Assembly: GCF_014192745.1 (NCBI RefSeq)
Contig: NZ_JACHYJ010000010.1
Location: forward strand, 1-64,000
Length of the DNA: 64,000 bases
Direction: 5' to 3'
Source: Luteimonas sp. RC10
Lineage (GTDB): Bacteria > Pseudomonadota > Gammaproteobacteria > Xanthomonadales > Xanthomonadaceae
The position numbers and the translations under genes were made by a program. Under the pieces are notes generated by a model. It was not told the DNA's origin. It did not search any database and worked only from the letters and a program-made list of their open reading frames with translations. The first letter of the stretch is position 1, and the number at the start of each line of letters is the position of its first letter. Positions 1 through 8,691 of this stretch are shown one piece after another.

Positions 1-97
1 CTTCCGGTCCAACATGCATCTGCCCTTGAGCCCTGAAATCAGGCTTCAAGGGTAGCGGCGGACAAGAATGGCTCCACGCTAATCCGCGAAGAACCAT

Positions 98-126
98 AAA
101 AAAACCCGGCAGCGCGAGCTGCCGGG
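98..126 (-). terminator. Rho-independent terminator of the phasin gene
   Basis: A perfect 9-bp GC-rich stem (CCCGGCAGC / GCTGCCGGG, loop GCGA) is followed, reading the minus strand, by seven T residues. It lies 66 bases past the phasin stop codon and fits a classical intrinsic terminator. Confidence 0.85.
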
Positions 127-192
127 TCGGCCCGGGCGAGGGAGGGATCGCCCGAGTGTTCGGTGCCATGCGGGCTTTGGACCCGCATGCGG

Positions 193-600
193 TCAACGCT
201 TGGCGGTGGGCTTGCCCGCGGCCGCCTTGGCGACGGTCTCGGCTTGCGCACGCACATCGGCGGTGGCCGATTCGAGCTGCGACTTGGCGAGTTCGGCGAT
301 CGCCTCGTTGGTCTTCACGGTGCGGCCGATGACTTCCTGGCCGGCGCTGACCAGACGCTCGACGTTCTCGCGGGCGATCTGCGCGCCCTTGGGCCACAGT
401 GCCTTGATGCCGTCGAGGTCGCGGACCTCGATCGCTTCGTTGACGAACGCGAACGTGGCGTTGGCGTTTTCGCCGAGCGTGGTGAAGTGGACGCCGAAGA
501 CCTTCTCGACATTCTCGAGGGTCAGGCGGTTGATCTGGGCTGCGGCATCGGCGAACTGGCGCGACGCGGCGGTGAACTGCTCGTTGAACTGGTAGGACAT
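193..600 (-). CDS. Phasin family protein
   Basis: A 135-residue, mostly helical, cysteine-free protein starting MSYQFNEQF. It has the phasin layout: an N-terminal FNEQFxxAxxQFAD stretch, a long amphipathic helix rich in Ala, Glu and Lys, and an Ala/Lys tail (AAAGKPTAKR). Phasins coat polyhydroxyalkanoate granules or act as general stress and aggregation proteins; no PHA synthase is in the window, so a granule role is not shown. The ATG at 600 is chosen because the family homology begins there; the upstream in-frame extension is low complexity. It is a single-gene unit with its own promoter candidate and a strong terminator. Confidence 0.85.
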   Translation of the reverse strand: MSYQFNEQFTAASRQFADAAAQINRLTLENVEKVFGVHFTTLGENANATFAFVNEAIEVRDLDGIKALWPKGAQIARENVERLVSAGQEVIGRTVKTNEAIAELAKSQLESATADVRAQAETVAKAAAGKPTAKR

Positions 601-645
601 GGCGGTTACCTGCGTGGGCCGGCGGCTGCCGGGTTTGTGCAGTGC

Positions 646-673
646 AGCATAGCGCGCCCATGCTGCATTGCAA
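646..673 (-). promoter_or_regulatory. Putative promoter of the phasin gene
   Basis: On the minus strand TTGCAA and TATGCT are separated by 16 bases, ending 46 bases before the phasin ATG. Flanking 7-bp arms (GCAGCAT / ATGCTGC) form an inverted repeat over the -10. It is a motif match only. Confidence 0.35.
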
Positions 674-813
674 CATCGAGCCGACGAACGGTCGCAGTGC
701 ATTCAGTTTCGTAGGCGGATCAACGACTTGGGCGCGGACGGCGCGTCGCCAGCCCCGGGCGCAGGATGCCCATCGCCGATGCAGGGGCTGGGTCGCCAGG
801 GGCCTTCCTGGGC

Positions 814-1170
814 TCAGGGACCGGTGTAGCGACAGCCCGAGGTGCAGGTCTCGCGGATCACGATCGCGCTCAAGGCCGGCAGGGTCGGCTTGAGCCGCTC
901 CCAGATCCAGATCGCCAAGCGCTCGCTGGTCGGGTTCTCGAGCCCGGGGATGTCATTGAGGTAGTGGTGGTCGAGCTGGGCGTAGAGCGGCGCGAACGCA
1001 GCCTTGAGGTCGCCGAAATCCATGATCCACCCCGAGTGCTCGCCCGGCTCGCCCGAGACGTGGATCTCGATCTGGAACGAGTGGCCGTGCAGCCGCGCGC
1101 ATTTGTGCCCGGGCGGCACGTTGGGCAGGCGATGCGCCGCCTCGACGGAGAAGACCTTGAAGATATCCAT
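814..1170 (-). CDS. queD: 6-carboxy-5,6,7,8-tetrahydropterin synthase (QueD)
   Basis: A 118-residue member of the 6-pyruvoyl-tetrahydropterin synthase fold. It converts 7,8-dihydroneopterin triphosphate to 6-carboxytetrahydropterin, the second step of queuosine/7-deazaguanine synthesis in the cytoplasm. Zinc ligands His13 (AAHRL), His28 and His30 (LHGHSF) and the nucleophile Cys24 ([10 protein letters not shown]) are present, as is the C-terminal CTSGCRY segment with the catalytic Glu before it (RET). The start at 1170 ([13 protein letters not shown]) is the family start; a longer upstream frame carries no homology. No other que genes are near. It is divergent from the ybaN-like gene. Confidence 0.93.
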   Translation of the reverse strand: MDIFKVFSVEAAHRLPNVPPGHKCARLHGHSFQIEIHVSGEPGEHSGWIMDFGDLKAAFAPLYAQLDHHYLNDIPGLENPTSERLAIWIWERLKPTLPALSAIVIRETCTSGCRYTGP

Positions 1171-1267
1171 GACGGCATTGTCGAGGGTGGCCGGCGGCGC
1201 GGCAATCGCGGCGTGGCGGGGCAGGCTGCACAGCGTCCGTGGACACGCGGCGCCGTGCGGCCGCGCA

Positions 1268-1279
1268 TAGAATGCGGAC
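1268..1279 (+). promoter_or_regulatory. -10 element immediately before the ybaN-like start
   Basis: TAGAAT at 1268-1273 is followed by six bases and then the ATG at 1280, so transcription would begin at or next to the start codon (leaderless mRNA). There is no convincing -35 and no Shine-Dalgarno sequence. It is one of five such arrangements in the window. Confidence 0.4.
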
Positions 1280-1675
1280 ATGCATCGTCGCGCGCGCTTC
1301 CGCTGGGCCTGGTGGCTGCTGGCCTACGCCAGCCTTGGCCTCGGCATCCTGGGCATCTTCGTGCCGGGCCTGCCGACCACGGTGTTCATCCTGATCGCGG
1401 CCTGGGCCGCTTCGCGCGGGTCCGAGCGCCTGCATCGGTGGCTGCTGGCGCACCCGCGTTTCGGGCCGTCGATCCGCGACTGGCAGGCGCATCGCGCGGT
1501 CAGCCGCCGCGCGAAGTGGCTGGCGACGGTGACGATGCTGGCCTCGTCGGCGATCCTGATCGCGCTGGTGTGGTGGATCCCGGCCCATCGCTGGTGGATG
1601 ACCGCGCTGCCGATCGGCTGTATGGCGGTCGTCGGCACCTGGCTGTGGCTGCGCCCCGAACCGCCGGCGGCGTGA
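1280..1675 (+). CDS. YbaN family membrane protein (DUF454)
   Basis: A 131-residue inner-membrane protein of the DUF454/YbaN family, whose biochemical function is unknown. The N-terminal Trp-rich helix with GxLGIFxPxLPTTxFxLxA (about residues 20-40) is the family signature, followed by an Arg-rich cytoplasmic stretch (residues 44-80) and two more predicted membrane helices (about 82-100 and 105-124). The ATG lies directly behind a -10-like TAGAAT, so it may be translated from a leaderless message. It stands alone, divergent from queD and convergent with the immunity gene downstream. Confidence 0.88.
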   Translation: MHRRARFRWAWWLLAYASLGLGILGIFVPGLPTTVFILIAAWAASRGSERLHRWLLAHPRFGPSIRDWQAHRAVSRRAKWLATVTMLASSAILIALVWWIPAHRWWMTALPIGCMAVVGTWLWLRPEPPAA

Positions 1676-1703
1676 CGCACAGGCGTGCGCTGCGGCAGTG
1701 CGC

Positions 1704-2138
1704 TCAGCGCGCGCCGGTCTCGGCCTTGTAGCGGTCCAGGAACCCGTCGAGCGGTGAGTAGAGCAGGTCGCCCGCCAGTCGCCGCGGTGGCTCGTAGGAG
1801 AAATCGAACGAGAACCGGCCGCTGGGCTCGATCGTCAATAGCACGCTCGACCACGCACCGCGCTCCTCGCGCATGGTCTCGCGCAGCGCCACCAGCGCTT
1901 CCTTGGCGGCGCGCGAGAGGCGGAAGTCGACATCCTCGAGCGGCTGCGCGGGGGCGGCCGCGATCGCGGAGGTCTGTGAACTGATCCTGCGGCCGCCTTC
2001 GGTGTCGATTTCGGCATGCAGGCCGATCCGCTTCCACTCGCGCGCGCCCCATTCGCCTTCCATCACATCGGTGACGCAGGCGGCGACTTCGCGCACGACC
2101 CGTTCCTGGGCTTGCTGGATGGCAATGGCGTCGAGCAT
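1704..2138 (-). CDS. YezG-like immunity protein
   Basis: A 144-residue acidic cytoplasmic protein resembling the YezG/DUF600 immunity family: an N-terminal helix, then a central region, then a C-terminal segment with FSFDFSYEPPRR, the aromatic/acidic strand typical of that family. YezG neutralises the nuclease toxin YeeF in Bacillus. Here the gene lies 25 bases downstream of a gene encoding a YeeF-like nuclease, in the expected toxin-then-immunity order, which is the strongest support. By inference it binds and blocks the toxin. Family assignment rests on motif recognition, not a search. Confidence 0.75.
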   Translation of the reverse strand: MLDAIAIQQAQERVVREVAACVTDVMEGEWGAREWKRIGLHAEIDTEGGRRISSQTSAIAAAPAQPLEDVDFRLSRAAKEALVALRETMREERGAWSSVLLTIEPSGRFSFDFSYEPPRRLAGDLLYSPLDGFLDRYKAETGAR

Positions 2139-2163
2139 GGGATTCCGGGCGGGACTCTAAGGA

Positions 2164-3273
2164 TCAGTGGATGTTATCGAAATCGAACTCCACCCACTTC
2201 CCGCCTTCCTGCCGGTAGGCGGCGACGAAGCCGTCGGGCCGCGATGTCGTGTTGCCGGCGTCGTAGTAGGGCTCGACCCGGATCTGCACATCCAGCTCCG
2301 GATTTTCCTGTTTGAGAGCGCGGATCTGGCCTTCGAACTGGTGGCCGTAGGCGCCGGTGTTGAGGTTCTTGGTGCCGTCGGGCAACGGCTTGCCGTTGCC
2401 GGGCACGACGTTGAGCCGGTTGGTTGGGCCGGCGAACGAGTCGGCGATCAGGTGGAAGCCCACGTCGGTGGGATAGCCCTCATGCCCGATCTGGCGCTGC
2501 AGGCCGGGATCGTTGCGGCCCGCGGGTTCGAGCGACACGCTGCCTTCGGCCTTGACCACGCGGCCGGCCTCGTCGGTGCTCCAGCGGTAGTCGCCGAACT
2601 CATACACCGTGTCGGGGCGCGCGGCATTCGCGGCGACATTGAAGTCGTCCATCGTGTCGAACTGCAACAGCGGGCGCCCGCCGACGGTGCGGCCGGTGTC
2701 GGCGCGGGCGAGGACGTCGGCGAGGTCCGCCGTCTCGCTGCCGCGGGCGGCAGCGCGCCCGGCGTCACCGAGGCCCTGGGCGTGCTCGGCCGCGCGCGCG
2801 GCATCGGCGACGTCGCCGGCGGCATCGGCTGCCCTGGCGCCCTTGGCGGCCTTGTCGACACCCTTGGTGCCGGCGACCGTGAGCACCAGCTCGGCGGCGC
2901 CGCGGCCGATCGCCTCGCCGTAGCGTCCGGCCTGCCAGTCGTCGACGATCGGGTCGACGACCGCATCGACCAACAGGCCCGGATTGCGCGCGATCGTGGA
3001 GACCAGGTCGGCCGCGGCTTCCATGCGCTCGCCGCCGCGTTCGGCGGATGGCAGCCAGTCGGGGACATCGAGCGTGTCGCCGGTCGCCTGCGTGTAGAGC
3101 GCCGATGCGCCGTCGGCCAGCCAGCCCGCCGGGCCAAGGTCATAGCCGGTCTTCAAGGCGTTCGCGCCCAGCGTGACCACCCCTTCGCCGGTTTCCCAGA
3201 GCACCTCGCCGGCGCCCTTGAATACGCCCCCCACTTGCGAGGCGGCGTTGCCCAGCCCTTCGAGCATGCCCAT
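2164..3273 (-). CDS. DNA/RNA non-specific endonuclease toxin, YeeF-type C-terminal domain
   Basis: A 369-residue protein. Residues 1-80 are a Gly/Ala/Trp-containing helical region of unknown type (GNAASQVGGVFKGAGEVLWE), residues about 130-200 are an Ala/Asp-rich linker, and the C-terminal 140 residues are a Endonuclea_NS_2-like nuclease. His274 in DVGFHLIADSFAGP is the predicted general base, and Asn305 in NLNTGAYGHQFE is the likely metal-ligand region. It has no signal peptide, LXG domain, PAAR or RHS repeats, so the export route is unknown. The ATG at 3273 is chosen because the upstream frame is low-complexity; a second ATG follows two codons later. The YezG-like gene downstream suggests a contact-dependent or secreted polymorphic toxin. 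Confidence 0.78.
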   Translation of the reverse strand: MGMLEGLGNAASQVGGVFKGAGEVLWETGEGVVTLGANALKTGYDLGPAGWLADGASALYTQATGDTLDVPDWLPSAERGGERMEAAADLVSTIARNPGLLVDAVVDPIVDDWQAGRYGEAIGRGAAELVLTVAGTKGVDKAAKGARAADAAGDVADAARAAEHAQGLGDAGRAAARGSETADLADVLARADTGRTVGGRPLLQFDTMDDFNVAANAARPDTVYEFGDYRWSTDEAGRVVKAEGSVSLEPAGRNDPGLQRQIGHEGYPTDVGFHLIADSFAGPTNRLNVVPGNGKPLPDGTKNLNTGAYGHQFEGQIRALKQENPELDVQIRVEPYYDAGNTTSRPDGFVAAYRQEGGKWVEFDFDNIH

Positions 3274-3420
3274 CGTGCGATCCTGTGGCGCGTGACCCTC
3301 GCAGTCTGGGCGGCACCACAGGGACGGACAATCTGGGGCCGACCCTAATGCGTCCATGAACGTGCGCATCCTGGGGGCCGCCAGCCGCGCGTTCGGGCGG
3401 ACCGCCGGGCTTGGCGCCTG

Positions 3421-3432
3421 TACACTTCGCCG
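3421..3432 (+). promoter_or_regulatory. -10 element abutting the lptM start
   Basis: TACACT at 3421-3426 is followed by six bases and the ATG of lptM, which would place +1 on the start codon. No good -35 is seen, and there is no Shine-Dalgarno in the 12 bases before the ATG. Confidence 0.35.
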
Positions 3433-3696
3433 ATGAGCAACCGTCTTCCGATCGTGCTGACCGCCCTGCTGCTGGCCGCCTGCGGCAACAAGGCCGACCT
3501 GCTGATGCCCTCCCAGGTGCCGCCGGAGGACGCCGGCCGCTTCCTGATCAAATCCTCGGTGCCGACGCGCGCGCAACGCGACGCCGACACCGACGCGGTG
3601 CAGGACGATGCGGACAGCGCCGACGCGACGCAGGACCGCCCCGCGCCCGCGGTGCCGGTGATCCTCGACGTACCGCCCGCGACCGGGACGCCGTGA
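3433..3696 (+). CDS. lptM: LPS translocon maturation chaperone LptM (YifL-like lipoprotein)
   Basis: An 87-residue lipoprotein. A short signal peptide ends in the lipobox LAAC (Cys17), followed directly by GNKADLLMP, matching the CGxKGPL-type N-terminus of LptM/YifL. The remaining tail is disordered and rich in Asp, Ala and Pro. In E. coli LptM binds the outer-membrane LptD-LptE translocon and helps native disulfides form in LptD. Its position just upstream of dapF is the conserved enterobacterial and xanthomonad arrangement. It is probably co-transcribed with dapF (37 bases to the dapF ATG). Confidence 0.85.
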   Translation: MSNRLPIVLTALLLAACGNKADLLMPSQVPPEDAGRFLIKSSVPTRAQRDADTDAVQDDADSADATQDRPAPAVPVILDVPPATGTP

Positions 3697-3733
3697 CCGG
3701 GCGCGGCCCCGTCGAGTCGAGGGACCGGTGCCG

Positions 3734-4582
3734 ATGATGTCCGCGTCTTCCCTGCCGCTGCGCTTTTCGAAGATGCATGGCGCCGGCAACGATTTCGTCG
3801 TGCTCGACCTGCGCGACGGCACGCCGCCGCCGGATGCCGAGCAGTGCCGTGCGCTCGCCGATCGGCACGTCGGCGTGGGCTGCGACCAGATCCTGACCAT
3901 CGAGGCTCCGCAGGCGGCCGAGGCTGTGGCCCGCTATCGCATCTGGAATGCCGATGGCTCATCGTCGCAGCAGTGCGGCAACGGCGCGCGCTGCGTGGCC
4001 GCCTGGCTGGTGCGCGACGGTGCGGCGGGGGCCGGCGGTTTCGTGCTTGAAAGCCCCGCCGGCCTGCATGCGGTCGATCGCGATGGCGCGCACTTCCGGA
4101 TCGCGATGGGCGTGCCGGCGTTCGCGCCGGACGCTGTGCCGCTCGTCGGCTTCGACGCCGTGCCGCTGTACACGGGCGTGCTCGATGACGGCACGTCGGT
4201 CGCCTTCGGAGCGGCGTCGATGGGCAATCCGCATGCGGTGATCGAGGTCGACGACCTGCAGGCCGCACCGGTGGCGCGCATCGGTACGGCCCTGCAGGCC
4301 TCACGCTGGTTTCCCGAGTCGGTCAACGTCGGTTTTGCGCAGGTGTTGGCTCCGGACCGGATCGCGCTGCGCGTGTTCGAGCGTGGGGTCGGCGAAACCC
4401 GCGCCTGCGGCAGTGGCGCCTGCGCGGCGGTCGCGGTCCTGGCGCGTCGCGGTCGCATTGCGCGCTGCGCCGACGTATCGTTGCCCGGCGGCACGCTGCG
4501 CATTGCCTGGCCCGAGGATGCGGCCACGCTGACGATGGCCGGCCCGGCCGCATTCGTTTTTGAAGGGGAGTGGAGCGCATGA
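3734..4582 (+). CDS. dapF: Diaminopimelate epimerase
   Basis: A 282-residue PLP-independent epimerase interconverting LL- and meso-diaminopimelate for lysine and peptidoglycan synthesis. The paired active-site cysteines are Cys81 (QQCGNGARC) and Cys225 (RACGSGAC); the N-terminal [11 protein letters not shown] signature is intact. Candidate starts are GTG 3728, ATG 3734 and ATG 3737; ATG 3734 is preferred because GAGGG lies ten bases upstream. The stop overlaps the DUF484 start (ATGA), so the two are translationally coupled. Length is normal for the family. Confidence 0.97.
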   Translation: MMSASSLPLRFSKMHGAGNDFVVLDLRDGTPPPDAEQCRALADRHVGVGCDQILTIEAPQAAEAVARYRIWNADGSSSQQCGNGARCVAAWLVRDGAAGAGGFVLESPAGLHAVDRDGAHFRIAMGVPAFAPDAVPLVGFDAVPLYTGVLDDGTSVAFGAASMGNPHAVIEVDDLQAAPVARIGTALQASRWFPESVNVGFAQVLAPDRIALRVFERGVGETRACGSGACAAVAVLARRGRIARCADVSLPGGTLRIAWPEDAATLTMAGPAAFVFEGEWSA

Positions 4583-5250
4583 GCGAAACCACCGAGACAC
4601 TCGGCGCGCACGAAGTGGCCGCCTGGCTGCGGCGGCAGCCCAAGTTCCTGCAGCAGTTTCCGGACCTGGCGCTGACGCTGGTCGTCCCGCGCGACGACGG
4701 CCCGGCTGCGTCGTTGGCCAGCTACCAACTCGAAGTGCTGCGTGACAAGAACCGCGAGCTGTCCAAGCGCCTGCGCGAGCTGTATGCGATTTCGCAGGAG
4801 AACGAACGCCTGGCGGTGCGCACCCACCAGCTGACCCTGGCGCTGATGCGTCAGCCCGACGCCGCCTCGACGGTGCGCGCGCTGGCCGCGACGCTGGCCG
4901 AGGATTTCAACGGCGATCTGGTCCGCCTGGTGCTGTTTGCGCCGGTCGCCGGGCTCGACGAGGACTGGCTGCAGATCGTCGCGCGCGACGACCGCCGCCT
5001 GCAGCCTTTCGTCGACTGCCTCAAGGACGAGACCCCGCTGTGCGGCCGCCTGCACCCCGACAAGCAGTCGCTGCTGTACGGGCCGCGCGTGGACGAGGTG
5101 CATTCGAGCGCGTTGCTGCCGATCGAAGGCGTCGGCCTGATCGCTGTGGGCAGCCGCGACCCCAACCGCTTCTATCCGGGCATGGGCACGCTGTTCCTGC
5201 ACATGATGGGCGAGGCGTTCGCGGCGGCGATGAAGCGCTACGCCGGCTGA
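4579..5250 (+). CDS. DUF484 family protein
   Basis: A 223-residue cytoplasmic protein with the DUF484 layout: an N-terminal helical part (residues 1-40, with the [18 protein letters not shown] signature), a coiled coil (about 50-85) and a GAF-like domain (about 95-220) ending in [16 protein letters not shown]. It is a conserved partner between dapF and xerC in gammaproteobacteria; the molecular role is not known. It overlaps dapF by four bases and precedes xerC by eight bases, so it is an operon member. An upstream in-frame GTG (4570) is less likely than the ATG. Confidence 0.92.
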   Translation: MSETTETLGAHEVAAWLRRQPKFLQQFPDLALTLVVPRDDGPAASLASYQLEVLRDKNRELSKRLRELYAISQENERLAVRTHQLTLALMRQPDAASTVRALAATLAEDFNGDLVRLVLFAPVAGLDEDWLQIVARDDRRLQPFVDCLKDETPLCGRLHPDKQSLLYGPRVDEVHSSALLPIEGVGLIAVGSRDPNRFYPGMGTLFLHMMGEAFAAAMKRYAG

Positions 5251-5258
5251 GCGCGGCG

Positions 5259-6161
5259 ATGTCGGCCGACGTCGAGGCGTTCCTGGCGCACCTGCAGGTC
5301 GAGCGGCGCATGTCGGCGCACACGCTCGACGCCTATCGCCGCGACCTCACCGCGCTGGCCGCGTGGGCCGAGGACAGCGGGCACACCGACCTGCGCGGTT
5401 TGCAGCCCGACGACATCCGCGCCTTCGTTGCCGCCGGCCACCGCGGCGGCCTGTCGGCCAAGAGCCTGCAGCGGCGACTGTCGGCCTGTCGCAGCTTCTA
5501 TCGTTGGCTGCTGCGGCATGGCCACGTTGTCGCCAATCCTGCGGCTGGCGTGCGCGGCCCCAAGGCGGCGCGCAAGCTGCCGCAGGTGCTCGATGTCGAC
5601 GAGGCGACGCAACTGGTCGAGGTGTCGACCGACGCGCCGCTGGGCCTGCGCGACCGCGCGCTGCTCGAGCTGTTCTATTCGTCGGGTCTGCGCCTGGCCG
5701 AACTGGTCGCGCTGCGCTGGCGCGACCTCGATCTCGACGGCGGGCTGGTGACGGTGCTGGGCAAGGGCAGTCGCCAACGCAGCGTGCCGGTCGGCTCGCA
5801 TGCGATCGCGGCCCTGCGCGCATGGCGCGCCGATAGTGCCTCGGGTGCCGACGCACCGGTGTTCCCCGGTCGCGGCGGTGGTCCGATCACCGCGCGCGCG
5901 GTACAGATGCGGCTGCGACTGCTCGCCCAGCGCCAGGGCCTGTTCAAACGCGTGCACCCGCATCTGCTGCGCCACTCGTTCGCCAGCCACGTCCTCGAGT
6001 CCTCGGGCGACCTGCGCGGTGTGCAGGAACTGCTCGGCCACGCCGACATCGCCACGACCCAGATCTACACCCACCTCGACTTCCAGCACCTGGCCAAGGT
6101 CTATGACGCCGCGCATCCGCGGGCGCGGCGCAAGCGCGGCGCCACCGTCGAGGACGGCTGA
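5259..6161 (+). CDS. xerC: Site-specific tyrosine recombinase XerC
   Basis: A 300-residue recombinase that with XerD resolves chromosome dimers at dif. The N-terminal SAM-like core-binding domain (residues 1-90) is followed by the catalytic domain with Arg145 (SSGLRLAEL), Lys169, His235-x-x-Arg238 (HLLRHSF), His261 (LLGHADI) and nucleophile Tyr270 (TQIYTHL), so all catalytic residues are present. Its place after dapF-DUF484 identifies it as XerC rather than XerD or an integron/phage integrase. The start at 5259 follows the DUF484 stop by eight bases. Confidence 0.97.
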   Translation: MSADVEAFLAHLQVERRMSAHTLDAYRRDLTALAAWAEDSGHTDLRGLQPDDIRAFVAAGHRGGLSAKSLQRRLSACRSFYRWLLRHGHVVANPAAGVRGPKAARKLPQVLDVDEATQLVEVSTDAPLGLRDRALLELFYSSGLRLAELVALRWRDLDLDGGLVTVLGKGSRQRSVPVGSHAIAALRAWRADSASGADAPVFPGRGGGPITARAVQMRLRLLAQRQGLFKRVHPHLLRHSFASHVLESSGDLRGVQELLGHADIATTQIYTHLDFQHLAKVYDAAHPRARRKRGATVEDG

Positions 6162-6235
6162 CGCCGAAGCGTTGCGAGCGGAATGCGGGCTGTGGACACG
6201 GCGGCGCGTGACCTATCGACGTGATGGTCTTCGCG

Positions 6236-6436
6236 TCAGCACTTCGCGTGTTTCGGCCGGTCGGCTTCGGGTTCGATGCCCCAGGCGAGGTACCAGTCCT
6301 CGCCCTCGTTCTCGATGGGGTGCTGGGTGCGTCCGGCGCCGTTGCCGCAGGCCAAGGCATCGGCCGCGCAGTACTTGTCGCAGCCCCAGCAGATGCGCTC
6401 GGGGTGTTTGGGATGCAGCGGAAACGGTTTGGCCAT
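6236..6436 (-). CDS. DUF3079 domain protein
   Basis: A 66-residue small protein matching DUF3079: MAKPFPLHPKHPERICWGCDKYC at the start and GxGxxRTQHP in the middle. Four cysteines (WGCDKYC, ADALACGNG, and the C-terminal Cys) suggest a metal or zinc-binding site; no function is established. It is transcribed against xerC and hslV, standing alone between them. The ATG at 6436 is the family start. Confidence 0.88.
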   Translation of the reverse strand: MAKPFPLHPKHPERICWGCDKYCAADALACGNGAGRTQHPIENEGEDWYLAWGIEPEADRPKHAKC

Positions 6437-6600
6437 ACCTGCACCTTGTCGGGACCGGCTGCCAGCATCGCGCGGCCATCGGCCGCGCGCATTGATCCAG
6501 GACAAGGGGGCGCCGGATCGCTTGGCGCGCGCCAATGGCGCCAACCGGCCTCGTATCGTGCTCCAGGGTGTCTTGCGATCGGTGACCGTCGACGCGCGGG

Positions 6601-6627
6601 TTGAATGGGGCGCGTGGACGCCCCACT
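6601..6627 (+). promoter_or_regulatory. Sigma-32-type heat-shock promoter of hslVU
   Basis: GTTGAAT (from 6600) and CCCCACT (6621-6627) are separated by 14 bases, close to the sigma-32 consensus CTTGAAA-N13-15-CCCCATNT. It ends 26 bases before the hslV ATG. A 7-bp inverted repeat TGGGGCG/CGCCCCA (6606-6625) covers the spacer and -10. A GGAG Shine-Dalgarno sits at 6644-6648. Confidence 0.6.
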
Positions 6628-6653
6628 GATGGGGTTCGATCCACGGAGGCCGC

Positions 6654-7205
6654 ATGGACCCCAGCCAGAATCCCAATGTCTTCCACGCCACGACGATTGT
6701 CTCGATCCGCAAGGGCGGCAAGGTCGTCGTCGCCGGCGATGGTCAGGTCACGCTCGGCCACACCGTGATGAAGGGCAACGCCCGCAAGGTGCGCCGGCTT
6801 GGCGACGGCAGTGTGCTCGCCGGCTTCGCCGGTGCGGCGGCCGACGCGTTCACGCTGTTCGAGCTGTTCGAGGCCAAGCTGCAGCAGCACGGCGGTCAGC
6901 TGGTGCGCGCCGCGGTCGAGCTGGTCAAGGACTGGCGTACCGACCGGCGTTACGGAAAGCTCGAGGCGCTGCTGGCGGTGGCCGACAAGGACACGTCGCT
7001 GATCATCAGCGGCAACGGCGACATCATCGAGCCCGAGGATGGCATCGTCGCGATCGGCTCGGGCGGCTCCTATGCGCTGTCGGCTGCGCGCGCGCTGCTG
7101 GCCCACACCGACCTGGACGCCCGCACGATCGCCACCGAGGCGCTGCACATCGCAGGCGACATCTGCATCTACACCAACCGGAACGTCGTCGTCGAAGAAC
7201 TCTAA
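6654..7205 (+). CDS. hslV: ATP-dependent protease proteolytic subunit HslV (ClpQ)
   Basis: A 183-residue N-terminal-nucleophile hydrolase forming the peptidase dodecamer of the HslVU protease. Thr13, in the TTIVSIRK motif, becomes the N-terminal catalytic threonine after removal of a 12-residue propeptide ([12 protein letters not shown]), slightly longer than the usual one-residue form. GDGQVTLG and the [14 protein letters not shown] region are conserved. hslU follows after 99 bases. The heat-shock-type promoter upstream fits its known regulation. Confidence 0.97.
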   Translation: MDPSQNPNVFHATTIVSIRKGGKVVVAGDGQVTLGHTVMKGNARKVRRLGDGSVLAGFAGAAADAFTLFELFEAKLQQHGGQLVRAAVELVKDWRTDRRYGKLEALLAVADKDTSLIISGNGDIIEPEDGIVAIGSGGSYALSAARALLAHTDLDARTIATEALHIAGDICIYTNRNVVVEEL

Positions 7206-7304
7206 GGCGGGATTGGGGATCTGGCATCGGGATGCGCTCCGGCCGATCCCGCCCGTCGATCCCGAGTCGCGCGCCCCTCCGCTCTTACGAAGCCCGAATT
7301 CCCC

Positions 7305-8690
7305 ATGCCCAATTCCAGCTCTTCCACCATGACCCCGCGCGAGATCGTGCAGGAACTCGACCGCCACATCGTCGGCCAGAACGCGGCCAAGCGCGCGGTC
7401 GCGATCGCGCTACGCAATCGTTGGCGCCGGGCGCAGCTGCCCGATGAACTGCGCAACGAGGTCATGCCCAAGAACATCCTGATGATCGGTCCGACCGGTG
7501 TCGGCAAGACCGAGATCGCGCGCCGGTTGGCGACGCTGGCCAATGCGCCGTTCGTCAAGGTCGAGGCGACGCGGTTCACCGAGGTCGGCTACGTCGGCAA
7601 GGACGTCGAGCAGATCATCCGCGACCTCGCCGATACGGCGGTCAAGCTCTATCGCGAACAGGCCAAGGTGCGGGTGCGCACGCAGGCCGAGGACCGCGCC
7701 GAGGACCGGATCCTCGACGCGCTGCTGCCGCGGCGCGAGACGCCGTCGCAGCCGTTCGGCTTCGGCGCGCAGCAGACCACGGTCGACATCGGCGCCGAGC
7801 CGTCGTCGAAGGAGTCCGAGACCCGGCAGAAGCTGCGTCGCCAGTTGCGCGCCGGCGAGCTCGACGAGCGCGAGATCGAACTCGAACTCAGCGCCGGCCA
7901 GGGCATGGACATCATGACCCCACCGGGCATGGAGGAAATGGGCCAGCAACTGCGGCAGATGTTCGCCAACCTCGGTGGCGGCAAGACCCAGAAGCGCAAA
8001 CTGACGATCCGCGCCGCGCGTCCACAGCTGATCGAGGAGGAAGCCGGCAAGCTCGTCAACGAGGACGACGTGCGCGAGGCCGCGATCGAGGCCTGCGAAC
8101 AGCACGGCATCGTGTTCATCGATGAGATCGACAAGGTCGCCAAGCGCAGCGAGGCCGGCACCACCGGCGGAGACGTCAGCCGCGAAGGCGTGCAGCGCGA
8201 TCTGTTGCCGCTGGTCGAGGGCAGCACGGTGAGCACCAAGTACGGCTCGGTGAAGACCGACCACATCCTGTTCATCGCCTCGGGCGCGTTCCACCTCGCC
8301 AAGCCCAGCGACCTGATCCCCGAGATGCAGGGCCGCTTCCCGATCCGCGTGGAGCTCACCGCGCTGACCAAGGACGATTTCGTGCGCATCCTCACCGAGC
8401 CCAAGGCGGCGCTGACGCGCCAGTACGTGGCGCTGCTGCGGACCGAAGGTGTGGACCTGACGTTTGCCGACGACGCAGTCGAGCGATTGGCCGAGATCGC
8501 TGCCCACGTGAACGAGCGGCAGGAAAACATCGGTGCGCGGCGCTTGCACACGGTGCTCGAGCGTCTGCTCGACACGCTGAGCTTCGAGGCGCCCGACAAG
8601 GGCGGCACGGTGACCATCGACCGCGCCTATGTCGATGCGCATCTGGGCGAGCTGGTGCAGGATCAGGACCTGAGCCGTTACATCCTCTGA
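7305..8690 (+). CDS. hslU: ATP-dependent protease ATPase subunit HslU (ClpY)
   Basis: A 461-residue AAA+ unfoldase that feeds substrates to HslV. Walker A is GPTGVGKT (residues 62-69), the pore motif GYVGKDVE follows, the I domain covers about 110-240, Walker B is IVFIDEID (269-276), and the sensor-2/C-terminal domain ends in DLSRYIL, the tail that docks in HslV. Length is typical. A second start at residue 9 (MTPREIV) is possible; neither has a clear Shine-Dalgarno. The last eight residues needed for HslV activation are intact. Confidence 0.97.
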   Translation: MPNSSSSTMTPREIVQELDRHIVGQNAAKRAVAIALRNRWRRAQLPDELRNEVMPKNILMIGPTGVGKTEIARRLATLANAPFVKVEATRFTEVGYVGKDVEQIIRDLADTAVKLYREQAKVRVRTQAEDRAEDRILDALLPRRETPSQPFGFGAQQTTVDIGAEPSSKESETRQKLRRQLRAGELDEREIELELSAGQGMDIMTPPGMEEMGQQLRQMFANLGGGKTQKRKLTIRAARPQLIEEEAGKLVNEDDVREAAIEACEQHGIVFIDEIDKVAKRSEAGTTGGDVSREGVQRDLLPLVEGSTVSTKYGSVKTDHILFIASGAFHLAKPSDLIPEMQGRFPIRVELTALTKDDFVRILTEPKAALTRQYVALLRTEGVDLTFADDAVERLAEIAAHVNERQENIGARRLHTVLERLLDTLSFEAPDKGGTVTIDRAYVDAHLGELVQDQDLSRYIL

Positions 8691-8691
8691 G

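Noticed and set aside
2167-3348. Plus-strand frame of 393 codons over the toxin gene
   Set aside because: The minus-strand frame encodes a nuclease with catalytic residues and a partner gene; the plus frame has no motif.
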